Shown in pieces: positions 7,683 to 15,725 of a DNA stretch of 17,439 nt; the first letter of the stretch is position 1, and each line of letters opens with the position of its first letter. The notes beneath the pieces were generated by a model. That model did not search any database and was not told the DNA's origin. It saw nothing but the letters and a program-made list of their open reading frames with translations. The translations under genes and the position numbers were made by a program. Source of the DNA: CAJBLF01 sp041679065 (GTDB lineage: Bacteria > Patescibacteriota > Gracilibacteria > Absconditabacterales > Absconditicoccaceae); NCBI GenBank assembly GCA_041679065.1, contig JBBABI010000021.1:1-17439 (forward strand), in the 5' to 3' direction.

Positions 7683-7991
7683 TTAATGCTCGCGACGAAT
7701 CAATTCCACGGATAAAGATCATCATAATCTCACCATGTATGTAGGTTCTTTGGTGGTCTGGTTTGGCTTCGCATCAAGAAAATTTTGAAATAATTCGTTA
7801 GAAATGTGGAGTCCTAAGATCTTTGTCGGACTAATTCTATCCCATACCGGTTCGGCGATTTCATGTTTCTTATCGATGCATACAAACAATCCGCTTTGTG
7901 TTATATTTTTTTGTTTTTCAAGCTTGATGATATCGGTATCATTGAGGATGAGCTCAATATGCCCATATTCTCCATCATAAGAAAGCTGCAT
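7683..7991 (-). CDS. Unknown 102-residue protein
   Basis: Not recognised. With code 25 the frame runs from ATG 7989-7991 to TAA 7683-7685; two successive UGA codons near the end read Gly-Gly. The start 'MQLSYDGEYGHIELILNDTD' suggests a beta hairpin, and the centre is mixed ('GLFVCIDKKHEIAEPVW'). No signal peptide or membrane segment. The next gene upstream on the same strand ends 43 bases away, so they could form an operon. Coding status rests on a clean frame and normal composition. Confidence 0.6.
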
Positions 7992-8034
7992 GGTAAGTGG
8001 TTATAGTATAAAACTTATTCTTCCATTTCATCTT

Positions 8035-8694
8035 TTATTTTTTTTCCAAATAATCAATTACTTTCCTGAGTATCTCATTGCCTTTCTGGATATCTTCATT
8101 AGTTATTCTTCCCAGTCCACTTTCCTCAGACTTTCCTGTCTCTGTATTTAATTCGAATCCACAATTAACTATTTTATTTTTATGAAATAATAGGTAATCA
8201 TCTATATCAGTGAGTATTTGACCATTTTTCGGAAGAAATTGTTTTAAGTGATCCCCAACCAAACTTACAAAAACATAAGTGAATCGAGCCTTTCTGCATT
8301 TGAAATAATAAAAATTTCCGAAATATCTTTCATATTTATGATGTAAAGGCCATGCGAATTTTTCTACAGGGGAAAGTGGAATGGTGTCTGTAAATTCATG
8401 AATCATGTTTTTAAAATCTTTGATTAATCCCGTTGTGGTAGATTTTTCGCACTTCATCAATTCGTTTTGCAGCTGTTCATGTGTTTCTCGAGACATCATC
8501 TTCATTTTATGCAATTCCTTTTTGTCGGAAAGGATATACATATATTCGCACTTTTCACCATGTTCATCTACTCATGCGAATATCTTCATCTCATTCACAA
8601 TGACATCAAAAATTTCATTCTGCACATCCTCTGGATGAAAACGGAATCATTCTATATGATCAACTTTTCGTGTGAGTGGTTGTAAACTTTCCAA
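8035..8694 (-). CDS. Unknown cytosolic protein (about 219 aa), TTG start likely
   Basis: Not recognised. The frame is open from TTG at 8692-8694 to TAA at 8035-8037 when UGA is Gly. No ATG exists between the upstream in-frame TAA and this TTG; the first internal ATG is at 8587-8589, but the preceding text ('FHPEDVQNEIFDVIVNEMK') reads as real amphipathic protein, so I keep the longer form. The protein is charged and soluble, with helical segments ('EDIQKGNEILRKVIDYLEKK' at the end) and an aromatic-rich centre ('YERYFGNFYYFKCRKARF'). No catalytic motif is evident. It lies between a small unknown gene and mutS. Confidence 0.65.
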
Positions 8695-8704
8695 ACCTAT
8701 GATT

Positions 8705-8760
8705 AAAAATTAAAGATTTAAAATTGATTCTTAAATTTCAAAATTACTAAATTTAAAATT
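8705..8760. repeat. AT-rich heptamer array between mutS and the next gene
   Basis: Eight successive heptamers, e.g. AAAAATT, AAAGATT, TAAAATT, GATTCTT, AAATTTC, AAAATTA, CTAAATT, TAAAATT. Low complexity makes the periodicity less certain than in the other arrays. Confidence 0.45.
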
Positions 8761-8766
8761 AAACAC

Positions 8767-11401
8767 TTATTCTTCCATTTCATCTTTCACTTTTGCCAGC
8801 AATTGCAATGCTTGCAATGGCGTAACTGTATTGAGATCATATCCTTCCAAAAATCATTTGATCTTCTCATATCTTGGATCCCTGACGGGAGTTCATAGTT
8901 CAAAGTTCAGAGTTCATGGAGACTTCCTTCATTGTTCATTGTTCATTTTGTAATGCATTTAAGTTTTCTCTCGCTCTCTCAATAATGCCCATTGGTATTC
9001 AGGCGATTTTAGCCACATCCAGGCCATAACTTTTGCTGGCTCATCATTTTACAATTTTTTTCATAAAGACGACTTCCTTATCTGTTTCATACACGCTGAC
9101 GGAATGATTTTGCACGCCGGGAAGCTGTCCTTCCAAGGCGATCAATTCATGATAGTGGGTCGCGATCAGCGTTTTAGCTCCTACATGCGTGGCGATATAT
9201 TCCAATATCGCCTTCGTTAAAGCGAGTCCATCATACGTAGATGTTCATCTGCCGAGTTCATCGAAGATGACGAAACTTTTGTTCGTCGCATTATGCAGAA
9301 TATTTGCCACTTCTATCATTTCTGTCATAAAAGTAGATTGATTCTTTGCGATCACATCACCGCTTCCTACACGCGCAAACAAAGCGTCAACCAGTGAAAT
9401 TTTCGCTTCCTTGGCAGGGACATACAGTCCGCAATGCGCAAGCAAAACGATCAACGCATTTTGTCTGAGATAGGTGGATTTCCCGCCCATATTCGGTCAG
9501 GTGATGATATGCAGAAATCCTATTTCGGTATCTTCAGGGATCATCATCAAGGTATTCGGGATGAATTGCTGTCCTCTGGGAAGGAATTCTTCTATCACCG
9601 GATGCCTGCCTTCGATGATGGTCATATGGCTATTTTTAAGCAGTTCTGGTTTGGTGAATCATTTCTCTTTGACGAGCAATGCATGCGAGGTATACAGATC
9701 CATCCATGCGATAGTCTCGGCGAACTCGGAAATCTCTTTGCTGATGGTGGCGATCTTTTCTTTCACCTCTTCCAGCAATGCGAATTCCATCTTCGTCAGT
9801 TCATCTTTTGCTCCGAGAACTTTCTGTTGGATGCTGTCTAGGTAGTCGGAGACATATCTCTGACCTCCTTTGAGCGTATTTCTGCGGATGAGCGTAAATT
9901 TATCCGATCCGGGGACGTATTGGAATTTGTTCTCGAATTGTGCGATATCCTTATTCGTCACCTCAATGAAATATCACTGATTCATTACATATTTCAATTT
10001 TATATTATTGACTCCGCTGATGTCGCTGAGCTCTTTCTGATACTGCAACAAGAGTTCGTCGCTATGATAAGCGATCTGTCTGAGTTCATCGATCTTCTCG
10101 TTATAATTATCACGGATGAAATCTATATCTTCATGATAGTCCTCATCTTCTTTGAGTAATTGTTGCAAATGATTGTAGAGATGTTGCACGGGTCCTCCTT
10201 GAGCATCAGTAAGTCCGAGACGAGTAAGTTCCTTGCAGAGCGCAAGATTTTCAAAAAAGATGCGCAGCGTCGCTCTGAGTTTGATAAACATATTTGGTGT
10301 GAGTTTCCTATAGAGAATATTGCTTATCAGTTTCGGGATATCCGTCACATTATTCAATAACGAATGAATCTTGTGGGTATCTAGTCCTGTCAATTGCGGG
10401 CGGATCATGTTCTCCTGGAGATAATAATCGATGTGATATAATCTATTTTCGATCGTTGAAATATTATTCGTTGGGTTGGCAAGCAGATAACGCAGAAGCC
10501 TGGATCCACCAGCGGTTTTGGTCCTATCTAAGATTCAGATCAGGGAATATTTTTCGCTATTTTCATAACTGGAGGTAAAGATTTCCAGATTTTTGATCGT
10601 GACATCATCCAGGAGGACAACAGCATCTTGGGAATGAAGTGAGATTTTGGCGATATTAGTTATTTCTTTTTTCTGTGTATGAGACATGTAATTTATCAGC
10701 AATGCGAATGCCTGCAATCTTCCTTCCTCCAATGCCTTGCCGAAACTGGCTAAACTCTGTACTTTGGTCATATGGTGGATATAATTTTCTGTATCGAATG
10801 GCACTTCATAGATAGAAAATAAACATTTCAGATATTGCTGCAGGGGAGTAGTCACCATATCTTTTTCAGTGAAATCTATATCCAATATGATTTCCGCTGG
10901 TTTGATGGTCAGGATAAATTTCTGCATCTGCGGAATATCAGCGAAACTTCTCGTCCGATATTCTCCCAGCGAAAAATCTCCTCGCGCAATATGATAATTC
11001 ATACCGTCCTTATATGATTTAGCCGTAATGGCGAGCATATAGGTAAATCATTTCCTCGTCTCCTGGATATACGTTCCGGGCGTAATAATTTGCGTCACTT
11101 CTCTTTCTACGATCTTGCCTGGCGTAGGATCCGTCGTCTGTTCGGCGATGGCTATTTTATACCCATGAGTGATCAGCTTCGGAATATATTTATCGATGCT
11201 ATGGAAAGGAATTCCTGCCATAGGAACAACATTTTCCGCATTCTTATTTTTGCTGGTTAAAATCAGATCCAACACCTTGCTGCAAATTTTCGCATCCTCA
11301 AAAAACGTCTCATAGAAATCTCCTATACGGAAAAACAGAATACAATCGGCGTATTGTCTTTTGACTTGGATGTATTGTTCAATCGCAGGAGTAAATTGCA
11401 T
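8767..11401 (-). CDS. mutS: DNA mismatch repair protein MutS, frame broken near the C-terminus
   Basis: MutS recognises base mismatches and starts repair. From ATG 11399-11401: mismatch-recognition motif 'GDFYETF' with Phe29 and Glu31, connector and lever domains, clamp, then the ATPase with Walker A 'GPNMGGKST' (635-643, Lys641) and Walker B 'FDELGRGTST' (Asp714, Glu715). UGA encodes the first Gly of the P-loop and the Gly before TST. The C-terminal dimerisation/helix-turn-helix segment 'NTVTPLQALQLLAKVK' is also present, ending at TAA 8767-8769, but in a frame one base off from the body. The shift falls within 8890-8970, where a heptamer array lies (8890-8948). Without correction, the body frame runs on to TAA at 8759-8761 with an unrelated tail. 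About 877 residues if corrected. Confidence 0.93.
8890..8948. repeat. Heptamer array inside mutS at its frame break
   Basis: Plus-strand units: AGTTCAT, AGTTCAA, AGTTCAG, AGTTCAT (8890-8917), a 10-base spacer, then TTCATTG, TTCATTG, TTCATTT (8928-8948). On the coding strand each unit contains TGA, readable only as Gly. Seven is 1 mod 3, and the frame error here is also 1 mod 3. Confidence 0.9.
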
Positions 11402-11402
11402 T

Positions 11403-11442
11403 TTCAAAGGGTGGAAAGGTTGAAAGGTGGAAGGATGGAGTG
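11403..11442. repeat. Octamer array immediately upstream of mutS
   Basis: Octamers TTCAAAGG, GTGGAAAG, GTTGAAAG, GTGGAAGG, ATGGAGTG run up to the mutS ATG, leaving no room for a Shine-Dalgarno site. Confidence 0.6.
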
Positions 11443-11450
11443 TTTTACTT

Positions 11451-11530
11451 TGTCTTTGCGAGTCGAGAGAAACGAGACGTGGCAATCTAATGATTCAAAT
11501 ATCTGGATTGCTTCGCTACGCTCGCAATGA
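11451..11530. repeat. Dispersed REP-like repeat, copy 2 (TTTGCGAG...CTCGCAATGAC)
   Basis: Begins TGTCTTTGCGAG, then GTGGCAATCTAA, and ends TGGATTGC and CTCGCAATGAC. Same ends as 2219-2328 with a different, shorter centre. Lies between mutS and the unknown gene upstream. Confidence 0.7.
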
Positions 11531-11538
11531 CCGTTCTT

Positions 11539-12447
11539 TTACAAGAATTTAATATCCATCAACCCATCATACGTGAATTCTTTTTTTCCTATTTTATATT
11601 TTCCATCACTCAATTTAGATATATTTTCCCCAGGGGTGAGCTTATAAATTTCCGTGAGATCATAAGAGACATCTCAAACAATTAGATAGACAGATGCTCA
11701 ATCAAAAAGAAAATTATCTACCATGTGCTTACATTGTTCAGGATTTTTTATAGGAAGTTTTTTGTGTCATGCATACATCTGATGAAGAGAATCTATCAAT
11801 ATTTCCATTTGATCATTCTTGATGATCTCATATTTTCCGTCTTTGATCTTGGCTCATGCAACCAGATTCCGAGTATGATACACATGAATTCAGTCCTCTC
11901 AATAATTGCTCTCTCCTAATGGCTGAAAAGTCTCATTAGGTCTTGGCACTCAATCACCTCAAATGCAGTAATACTGATAATAGAAATGACCAATATCACG
12001 GGAGAATTTATTATTAATTGGTTGGAAATGGTTTGCATCACTTGTAATAAAATTTGCTGATGGTCTAATGGGTTTTCTTCCTTCATCATCTGTTTCTATG
12101 CATTCCCTCGTCCCAAATGAATATCGTATTTTCCCATTATGTACCTGATATGCTTTTCATGGTCAGACAAGGTCACTGGCATGGAGTATCTCGATCAACT
12201 CAGTTAATTCTTTATCCTTACATCTTATTTGATTGATGGCACGGTCTATAGACGGAGAATCTGTCTCTATGCTTTGTTGGAGTAAGTTAGCTATATTACA
12301 GATAATATATTTTTTCGTGGGCGTGATAATATGATCGCATGATTGCAATTCCTTGTATTCTCCCGCTTCGCCATTTATTTTTATTTTTTCATTATTCATC
12401 GAAAGATGATAATTTTGGATTCATAGTTCTTTTTCTAGAATAGTCAT
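11539..12447 (-). CDS. Unknown protein (302 aa) with very high UGA use
   Basis: Not recognised. The frame runs from ATG 12445-12447 to TAA 11539-11541 and includes about 11 UGA codons, close to half of all its glycines. Read as Gly, the result is a normal-looking soluble protein: an N-terminal helical part ('ELTELIEILHASDLV'), a centre rich in His, Tyr and Asn ('DIGHFYYQYYC', 'YHTRNLVAGAKI') and a beta-rich end. There is no signal peptide or membrane segment. An alternative start at 12592-12594 would add 49 residues, but that stretch is partly translated heptamer array, so I reject it. The central Cys/His residues do not form a clear metal site. Confidence 0.75.
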
Positions 12448-12486
12448 TTCTGATAAGTAAATACATAAAAGGGGTGAAAGATTGTT

Positions 12487-12528
12487 ACAGGTTTCAGGTT
12501 GTAGGTTCTTGTAACTTGCTCCCTGCTC
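12487..12528. repeat. Drifting heptamer array
   Basis: Units ACAGGTT, TCAGGTT, GTAGGTT, CTTGTAA, CTTGCTC, CCTGCTC in exact 7-base steps. The unit sequence changes gradually from one side to the other. It is between divergent genes. Confidence 0.7.
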
Positions 12529-12689
12529 CTTGGAGCCATTCTTCCAAGATCATACCAAATCGCCCTCAAATTTCAACCAGAAATAGAAAATCATTTTTGT
12601 CTCGCTTATCTAAATTAAGTCTTGAAAATGTAAAGCTTTTGGGTAAGAAGAATAGGTAAAATAAAAAATAAACTTAAATCTATTTAACT

Positions 12690-12962
12690 ATGGAATTAAT
12701 TGAAACAATCTTAGAAAAATTACACAAGAGCTCAAATTCACAAGAATTTATGAATGCTCTTGCAAAAGAATCAGGCTTCTATATCTCTTTCGATGCTGCA
12801 ACTCCTGATAAAATAGGCTCTTGCTTCAAAGAAAGAAAAATTACCGAAGATGAAATCATTAATGTGTTCGGTGAAAGGGTAGTATTTATCCAGATACTTG
12901 GAAAAAATGCAGCAAAAACTGAAGAATATTTCTGGGTAGACAAAAAGAATGTTCGTTGATAG
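12690..12962 (+). CDS. Unknown small acidic protein (90 aa)
   Basis: Not recognised. From ATG 12690 to TAG 12960-12962, with the last sense codon UGA (Gly). The first half is helical ('ELIETILEKLHKSSNSQEFMNAL'), the second half has a likely strand ('RVVFIQILG') and ends basic. No signal peptide, membrane segment or cysteine cluster. It stands alone: a possible terminator follows within 40 bases and a promoter for the downstream pilB lies at 13081-13108. Upstream, 12529-12689 holds nothing I can name. Confidence 0.7.
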
Positions 12963-12997
12963 GAAGAAAGTAGGTCGGTATTCTCCGATCAATAGAG

Positions 12998-13022
12998 TGC
13001 TACCTTTCTAGGGTGGCATTTC
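12998..13022 (+). terminator. Possible terminator of the 90-residue gene
   Basis: TGCTACC pairs with GGTGGCA (one G-T) and is followed by TTTCTT. The stem is good, the T-run poor. A smaller hairpin TCGG/CCGA (12975-12988) precedes it. Confidence 0.4.
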
Positions 13023-13080
13023 TTGTAATCACGAAAATATAGTTTGTCAATCTTTTTGTGCAAGAAACACCATTCAGAAT

Positions 13081-13108
13081 TTGCAAAATATCTTTCTTGG
13101 AGTATAAT
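13081..13108 (+). promoter_or_regulatory. Sigma70-type promoter for pilB
   Basis: TTGCAA (13081-13086) and a perfect TATAAT (13103-13108) with a 16-base spacer. The start site would be about 155 bases ahead of the pilB ATG, so the arrays are transcribed as leader. Confidence 0.55.
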
Positions 13109-13146
13109 TGACGTATGGTTTAAACGAATAGACGAAATTAGGGATT

Positions 13147-13231
13147 CGTTAATCGTTAATCGAGTAACCTTGCCTACCGGCAGGCAGATCGGCTATCGAC
13201 TAACGAATGCCGACTAACGACTAACGAGTAA
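13147..13231. repeat. Inverted pair of heptamer arrays around a GC-rich palindrome
   Basis: Left array: CGTTAAT, CGTTAAT, CGAGTAA (13147-13167). Centre: palindrome CTTGCCTACCGGCAGGCAG (13169-13187), identical to one at 1084-1102. Right array: CGACTAA, CGAATGC, CGACTAA, CGACTAA, CGAGTAA (13197-13231). The right array is nearly the reverse complement of the left, so the block can fold into one long hairpin in the pilB leader. Confidence 0.85.
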
Positions 13232-13269
13232 ACCAATGTATTTTATGGCTTCACTATTGTGATTTTACC

Positions 13270-14847
13270 ATGGGTGAACTTACCAAGACAATCCTAGAAA
13301 TCGAGGCACTGCAGAAGTTGCAGCCAGATTCTTCTGTTATCAAGATTCTACCCAGAGAAACCTGTGAAAATATTCAGGCCATCCTTTTCGGGAAAGAGAA
13401 AAATACACTCAAAGTGCTGACGACCAATAATTTCCCAGAACAGATACAGAAATTACTCAAAACATTGGAAGATAAATGATATAGAAGCGAACTCTTTTAT
13501 ACGTCTAGCGAAGGTTTCGGGTTCGCCTTAGGACGATATGATCAGATCATCAAGCAAGAGCAGAGGCTGATCGACGAGCAGAGAGCCGAGAAACAAGCAA
13601 GAGGAAAATGAGCGATTGCGGTCATCCAGAAATTATTTGAAAAAAGAGATACGATGGATCCGGGAGAATTTATTTTGCAGATCGTCAGATTAGCATTCCA
13701 GACCGGAGCATCAGATCTTCATTTCCAGTCAGAAGAAAAAGGGGTGCTGACCAGGATCAGGATCGATGGCGTGCTCCAGGAAATTCTGGAATTCACCCAT
13801 GATGATTTCCGTAAATATCTCCAGAAACTCAAATTCATTTCCGGAGCGAAGATGAATATCGATTATCTCCCAGAAGATGGAAGATTTGATTTCGTCGTAG
13901 AGAAAGATAATGAAAGCAAAAAAGTAGATGCCAGATTAAGTTTTCTCCCAGGGATTACCGAAGAAAGTACGGTCATCAGATTTTTGGATAGCTCAGCCGG
14001 ACTCAAGACGTTTGAAGAACTTGGATTTAAAGGTAAGTCCTATGATCTGCTCGATAAGCATTTAGAGAAAAATACCGGTATCATTATCTTCTCTTGACCT
14101 ACAGGCTGCGGAAAAACCACAACATTGTATTCGATTCTCAATTATCTCAATAATGGGAAAGAAAAAATCATTACTCTGGAAGATCCGATTGAATACGAGA
14201 TCCCAGGTATCCAGCAATCACAGATCAATTACACTAAATGATATACCTATGAAGTAGGATTGAAATCCGTGCTCAGACATGATCCTGATATTATCCTTGT
14301 AGGAGAAACCAGGACGTTGGAAACAGCAGAGATCAGCATCAATGCAGCATTGACGGGACATTTGGTCTTTACCACATTACATACCAATACGGCTATAGAA
14401 GCTATCACGAGGTTGATCAATATGGGTATCAAACCGTATATGCTTGCCCCATCATTGAATCTCGTAGTGAGTCAGAGATTAGTCAGGAAAGTCTGTCCTT
14501 ACTGTGCCACGAAAAAAGATCCGGATTATGCAGAATCCGCAGAGATTACAGAAGCGATCAAAAGAATCAATGATATGGATCCTACTATGAAATTGGATTT
14601 CCATAGACAGATTCCACAGATTGTCGGATGTGATCATTGTAATGGTACAGGATATATCGGCAGGGTAGCTATTGTGGAAGTTTTTGATGTATCAGAAGAT
14701 ATCAAAAAAATGATTGTCGAGGGAAAAGATGCTATCACTATCTATGCTGAAGCAAGAGAAAATGGCTTTCTGACGATGAAAGAAGATGGTATCATCAAGA
14801 TGCTGGAAGGCTTGACGACATTGGATGAATTGAGAAGGGTTTTGTAA
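13270..14847 (+). CDS. pilB: Type IV pilus assembly ATPase PilB (GspE/PilB family)
   Basis: A 525-residue hexameric ATPase that powers pilus extension at the inner face of the membrane. Residues 1-125 form an N-terminal domain and a charged linker ('KQEQRLIDEQRAEKQARGK'). The core has 'GASDLHFQ' at its start, Walker A 'GPTGCGKTTT' (276-285; Lys282; Gly276 is UGA), the Asp box 'ITLEDPIEYE', Walker B 'RHDPDIILVGE' (336-346, Glu346), and the His box 'LVFTTLHTNTA'. Four cysteines, 'CPYC' (409, 412) and 'CDHC' (454, 457), form the zinc site typical of PilB/GspE and absent from PilT, which decides the call. UGA also occurs in the linker and once after the Asp box. Many CPR bacteria keep type IV pili. 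No other pilus gene lies in this window. Confidence 0.92.
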
Positions 14848-14862
14848 GCGACTTCGTCGCTT
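14846..14862 (+). terminator. Hairpin directly after pilB, possible weak terminator
   Basis: AAGCGA and TCGCTT pair around CTTCG directly at the TAA. No T-run follows, so it may only stabilise the mRNA end. Confidence 0.35.
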
Positions 14863-15021
14863 GTGGAAATATTGAAAGATGGAGAAGTGGAAAGGTTAAG
14901 GTTGATTCCTCCATATTTCCATCTTTCCATATAAAAAAATCTTGCATTACCATAAAAAAAGGGTACATAAAGTTCACTAAAAAAAACTCCTTCGTTGTTA
15001 GTTATTCACTGTTAGTTGTTA
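14863..15021. repeat. Octamer and heptamer arrays between pilB and the cold-shock gene
   Basis: Octamers GTGGAAAT, ATTGAAAG, ATGGAGAA, GTGGAAAG, GTTAAGGT (14863-14902) are followed by octamers of opposite sense, CCATATTT, CCATCTTT, CCATATAA (14911-14934), so the two halves are partly complementary. At 14994-15021 a heptamer array follows: GTTGTTA, GTTATTC, ACTGTTA, GTTGTTA. Confidence 0.65.
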
Positions 15022-15024
15022 ACT

Positions 15025-15075
15025 AAAAAAAACCCGCCTTTCAATCCGCCTTTAGCGGATAAACGGGTTTTTTTC
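15025..15075. terminator. Bidirectional terminator between pilB and the cold-shock gene
   Basis: AAAACCCG (15029-15036) pairs with CGGGTTTT (15064-15071). Inside is a second hairpin ATCCGC/GCGGAT (15044-15060). A-runs and T-runs flank both sides, so transcripts from both convergent genes can end here. Confidence 0.75.
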
Positions 15076-15146
15076 AAGAGTCTTCATTATTATATGATAT
15101 AATTGATATTATGTGATATAATAAGCAGATCTTCATTGATTGATAA

Positions 15147-15377
15147 CTAAGCAGCTTCAGCAACAACTTGTGCTGATCCGGTTTTAGTTACATTAGTTGC
15201 TATTGGACGTCCATCGTTTCCTGTCCCAAGCTCATATGATACTAGATCGCCTTCGTCGATAGCGGTACCAGCAGTGAGTCCTGTTTCATGTACGAATACA
15301 TCTTTTCCACCTCCATCAGGAGTGATGAATCCAAAATGGTTCTTCCTGTTGAAGAATTTAACTGTTCATGTTGCCAT
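15147..15377 (-). CDS. Cold-shock domain protein (CspA family)
   Basis: A 76-residue single-domain RNA/ssDNA-binding protein. It starts MATGTVKFFN, where Gly4 is UGA; this is the family's invariant start, and with the standard code the gene would stop at codon 4. RNP1 is 'NHFGFI' (family: KGFGFI) and RNP2 is 'DVFVHE', the aromatic strands that bind single-stranded RNA. The variant Asn-His in place of Lys-Gly before FGF is slightly unusual. The end 'GRPIATNV' is normal, with a short Ala-rich tail. These proteins melt mRNA structure and are often cold-induced or growth-linked. The ATG at 15375-15377 is fixed by the family start; TAG stop. It has its own promoter and terminator. Confidence 0.93.
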
Positions 15378-15405
15378 GTGTTGTAATAGGGTAGTAAATA
15401 AAATT

Positions 15406-15426
15406 TTGGAGGTTAATAACCTCCAA
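15406..15426 (-). promoter_or_regulatory. Perfect palindrome in the cold-shock gene leader
   Basis: TTGGAGGTTA and TAACCTCCAA form a perfect 10-bp inverted repeat around one base. It lies just downstream of the -10 box and about 29-49 bases before the ATG. It could be an operator for a dimeric repressor. As an RNA hairpin the loop would be very tight, so a DNA site is more likely. Confidence 0.55.
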
Positions 15427-15431
15427 CTAAG

Positions 15432-15459
15432 AGTATAAAGAAAAGGGGTGGAAATACAA
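15432..15459 (-). promoter_or_regulatory. Sigma70-type promoter of the cold-shock gene
   Basis: On the minus strand TTGTAT (15459-15454), a 16-base spacer, then TATACT (15437-15432), leaving a leader of roughly 50 bases that includes the palindrome. Confidence 0.55.
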
Positions 15460-15509
15460 GAGAATATGTTGAGTCCGGAGGACTATTGAGAAATTGAGGG
15501 ATTTTTATA

Positions 15510-15719
15510 GGTCGTCCGCCTCCGCGGACTTTTTTTTATTTTTTCTTTAAAAGCTACGGACTGCCGTCCGCAGTCAAAAAAGGTCGTCCACATACGCGGA
15601 CTTTCGATCGGATTATATGCTTCTTTAAAGTCCCAGCGGGACGATGTACAATGTCAGCTTTGGAGGGAACTCCAAAGCGATAAGTCGATATCATTTTTAT
15701 AAGTCCCGAGGGGATGACA
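15510..15719. repeat. Cluster of related GTCC/GGAC hairpins
   Basis: Two 24-base direct repeats AGGTCGTCC...GCGGACTTT at 15510-15533 and 15581-15604 differ only in the middle, and each is a hairpin GTCCGC/GCGGAC. Between them is CGGACTGCCGTCCG (15557-15570). Smaller variants follow: AAGTCCCAGCGGGACGATG (15628-15646) and AAGTCCCGAGGGGATGAC (15701-15718). GCTTTGGAG/CTCCAAAGC (15657-15679) is another hairpin. On the minus strand the second direct repeat is followed by six T, so it may terminate pheT. Confidence 0.65.
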
Positions 15720-15725
15720 CATTTT

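Larger units (their letters stand above)
12963..13269. other. Intergenic region before pilB
   Basis: About 300 bases without a gene, containing the possible terminator (12998-13022), the promoter (13081-13108) and the inverted heptamer arrays with nested palindrome (13147-13231). The arrays lie in the leader between the promoter and the pilB start. Confidence 0.6.
15378..15725. other. Intergenic region between pheT and the cold-shock gene
   Basis: Nearly 350 bases without a gene. It holds the cold-shock leader palindrome (15406-15426), its promoter (15432-15459), and then a cluster of GC-rich hairpins up to the pheT stop (15510-15719). Confidence 0.65.

Noticed and set aside
8759..8970. Alternative MutS tail in the body frame ending at TAA 8759-8761
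   Set aside because: It is open only because TGA is sense; the canonical MutS C-terminus is clearly encoded in the neighbouring frame, so the tail is not the ancestral one.
9434..9845. Plus-strand ORFs opposite mutS
   Set aside because: They are mirror frames of the MutS clamp and ATPase domains, which have clear motifs on the minus strand.
12448..12594. 49-residue N-terminal extension of the gene at 11539-12447
   Set aside because: The extension is in frame but is largely translated array; the ATG at 12445-12447 gives a cleaner start.
12474..12659. Plus-strand ORF of 61 residues
   Set aside because: Most of its first third is translated heptamer array and the remainder has no family features; likely chance in a code with only two stops.
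13147..13231. CRISPR array
   Set aside because: Units are 7 bases with no spacers, and no cas genes are nearby.
13270..14847. pilB as a decayed pseudogene in four pieces
   Set aside because: All interruptions are TGA in one frame and one falls on the invariant first Gly of Walker A; no TAA or TAG is present before 14845.
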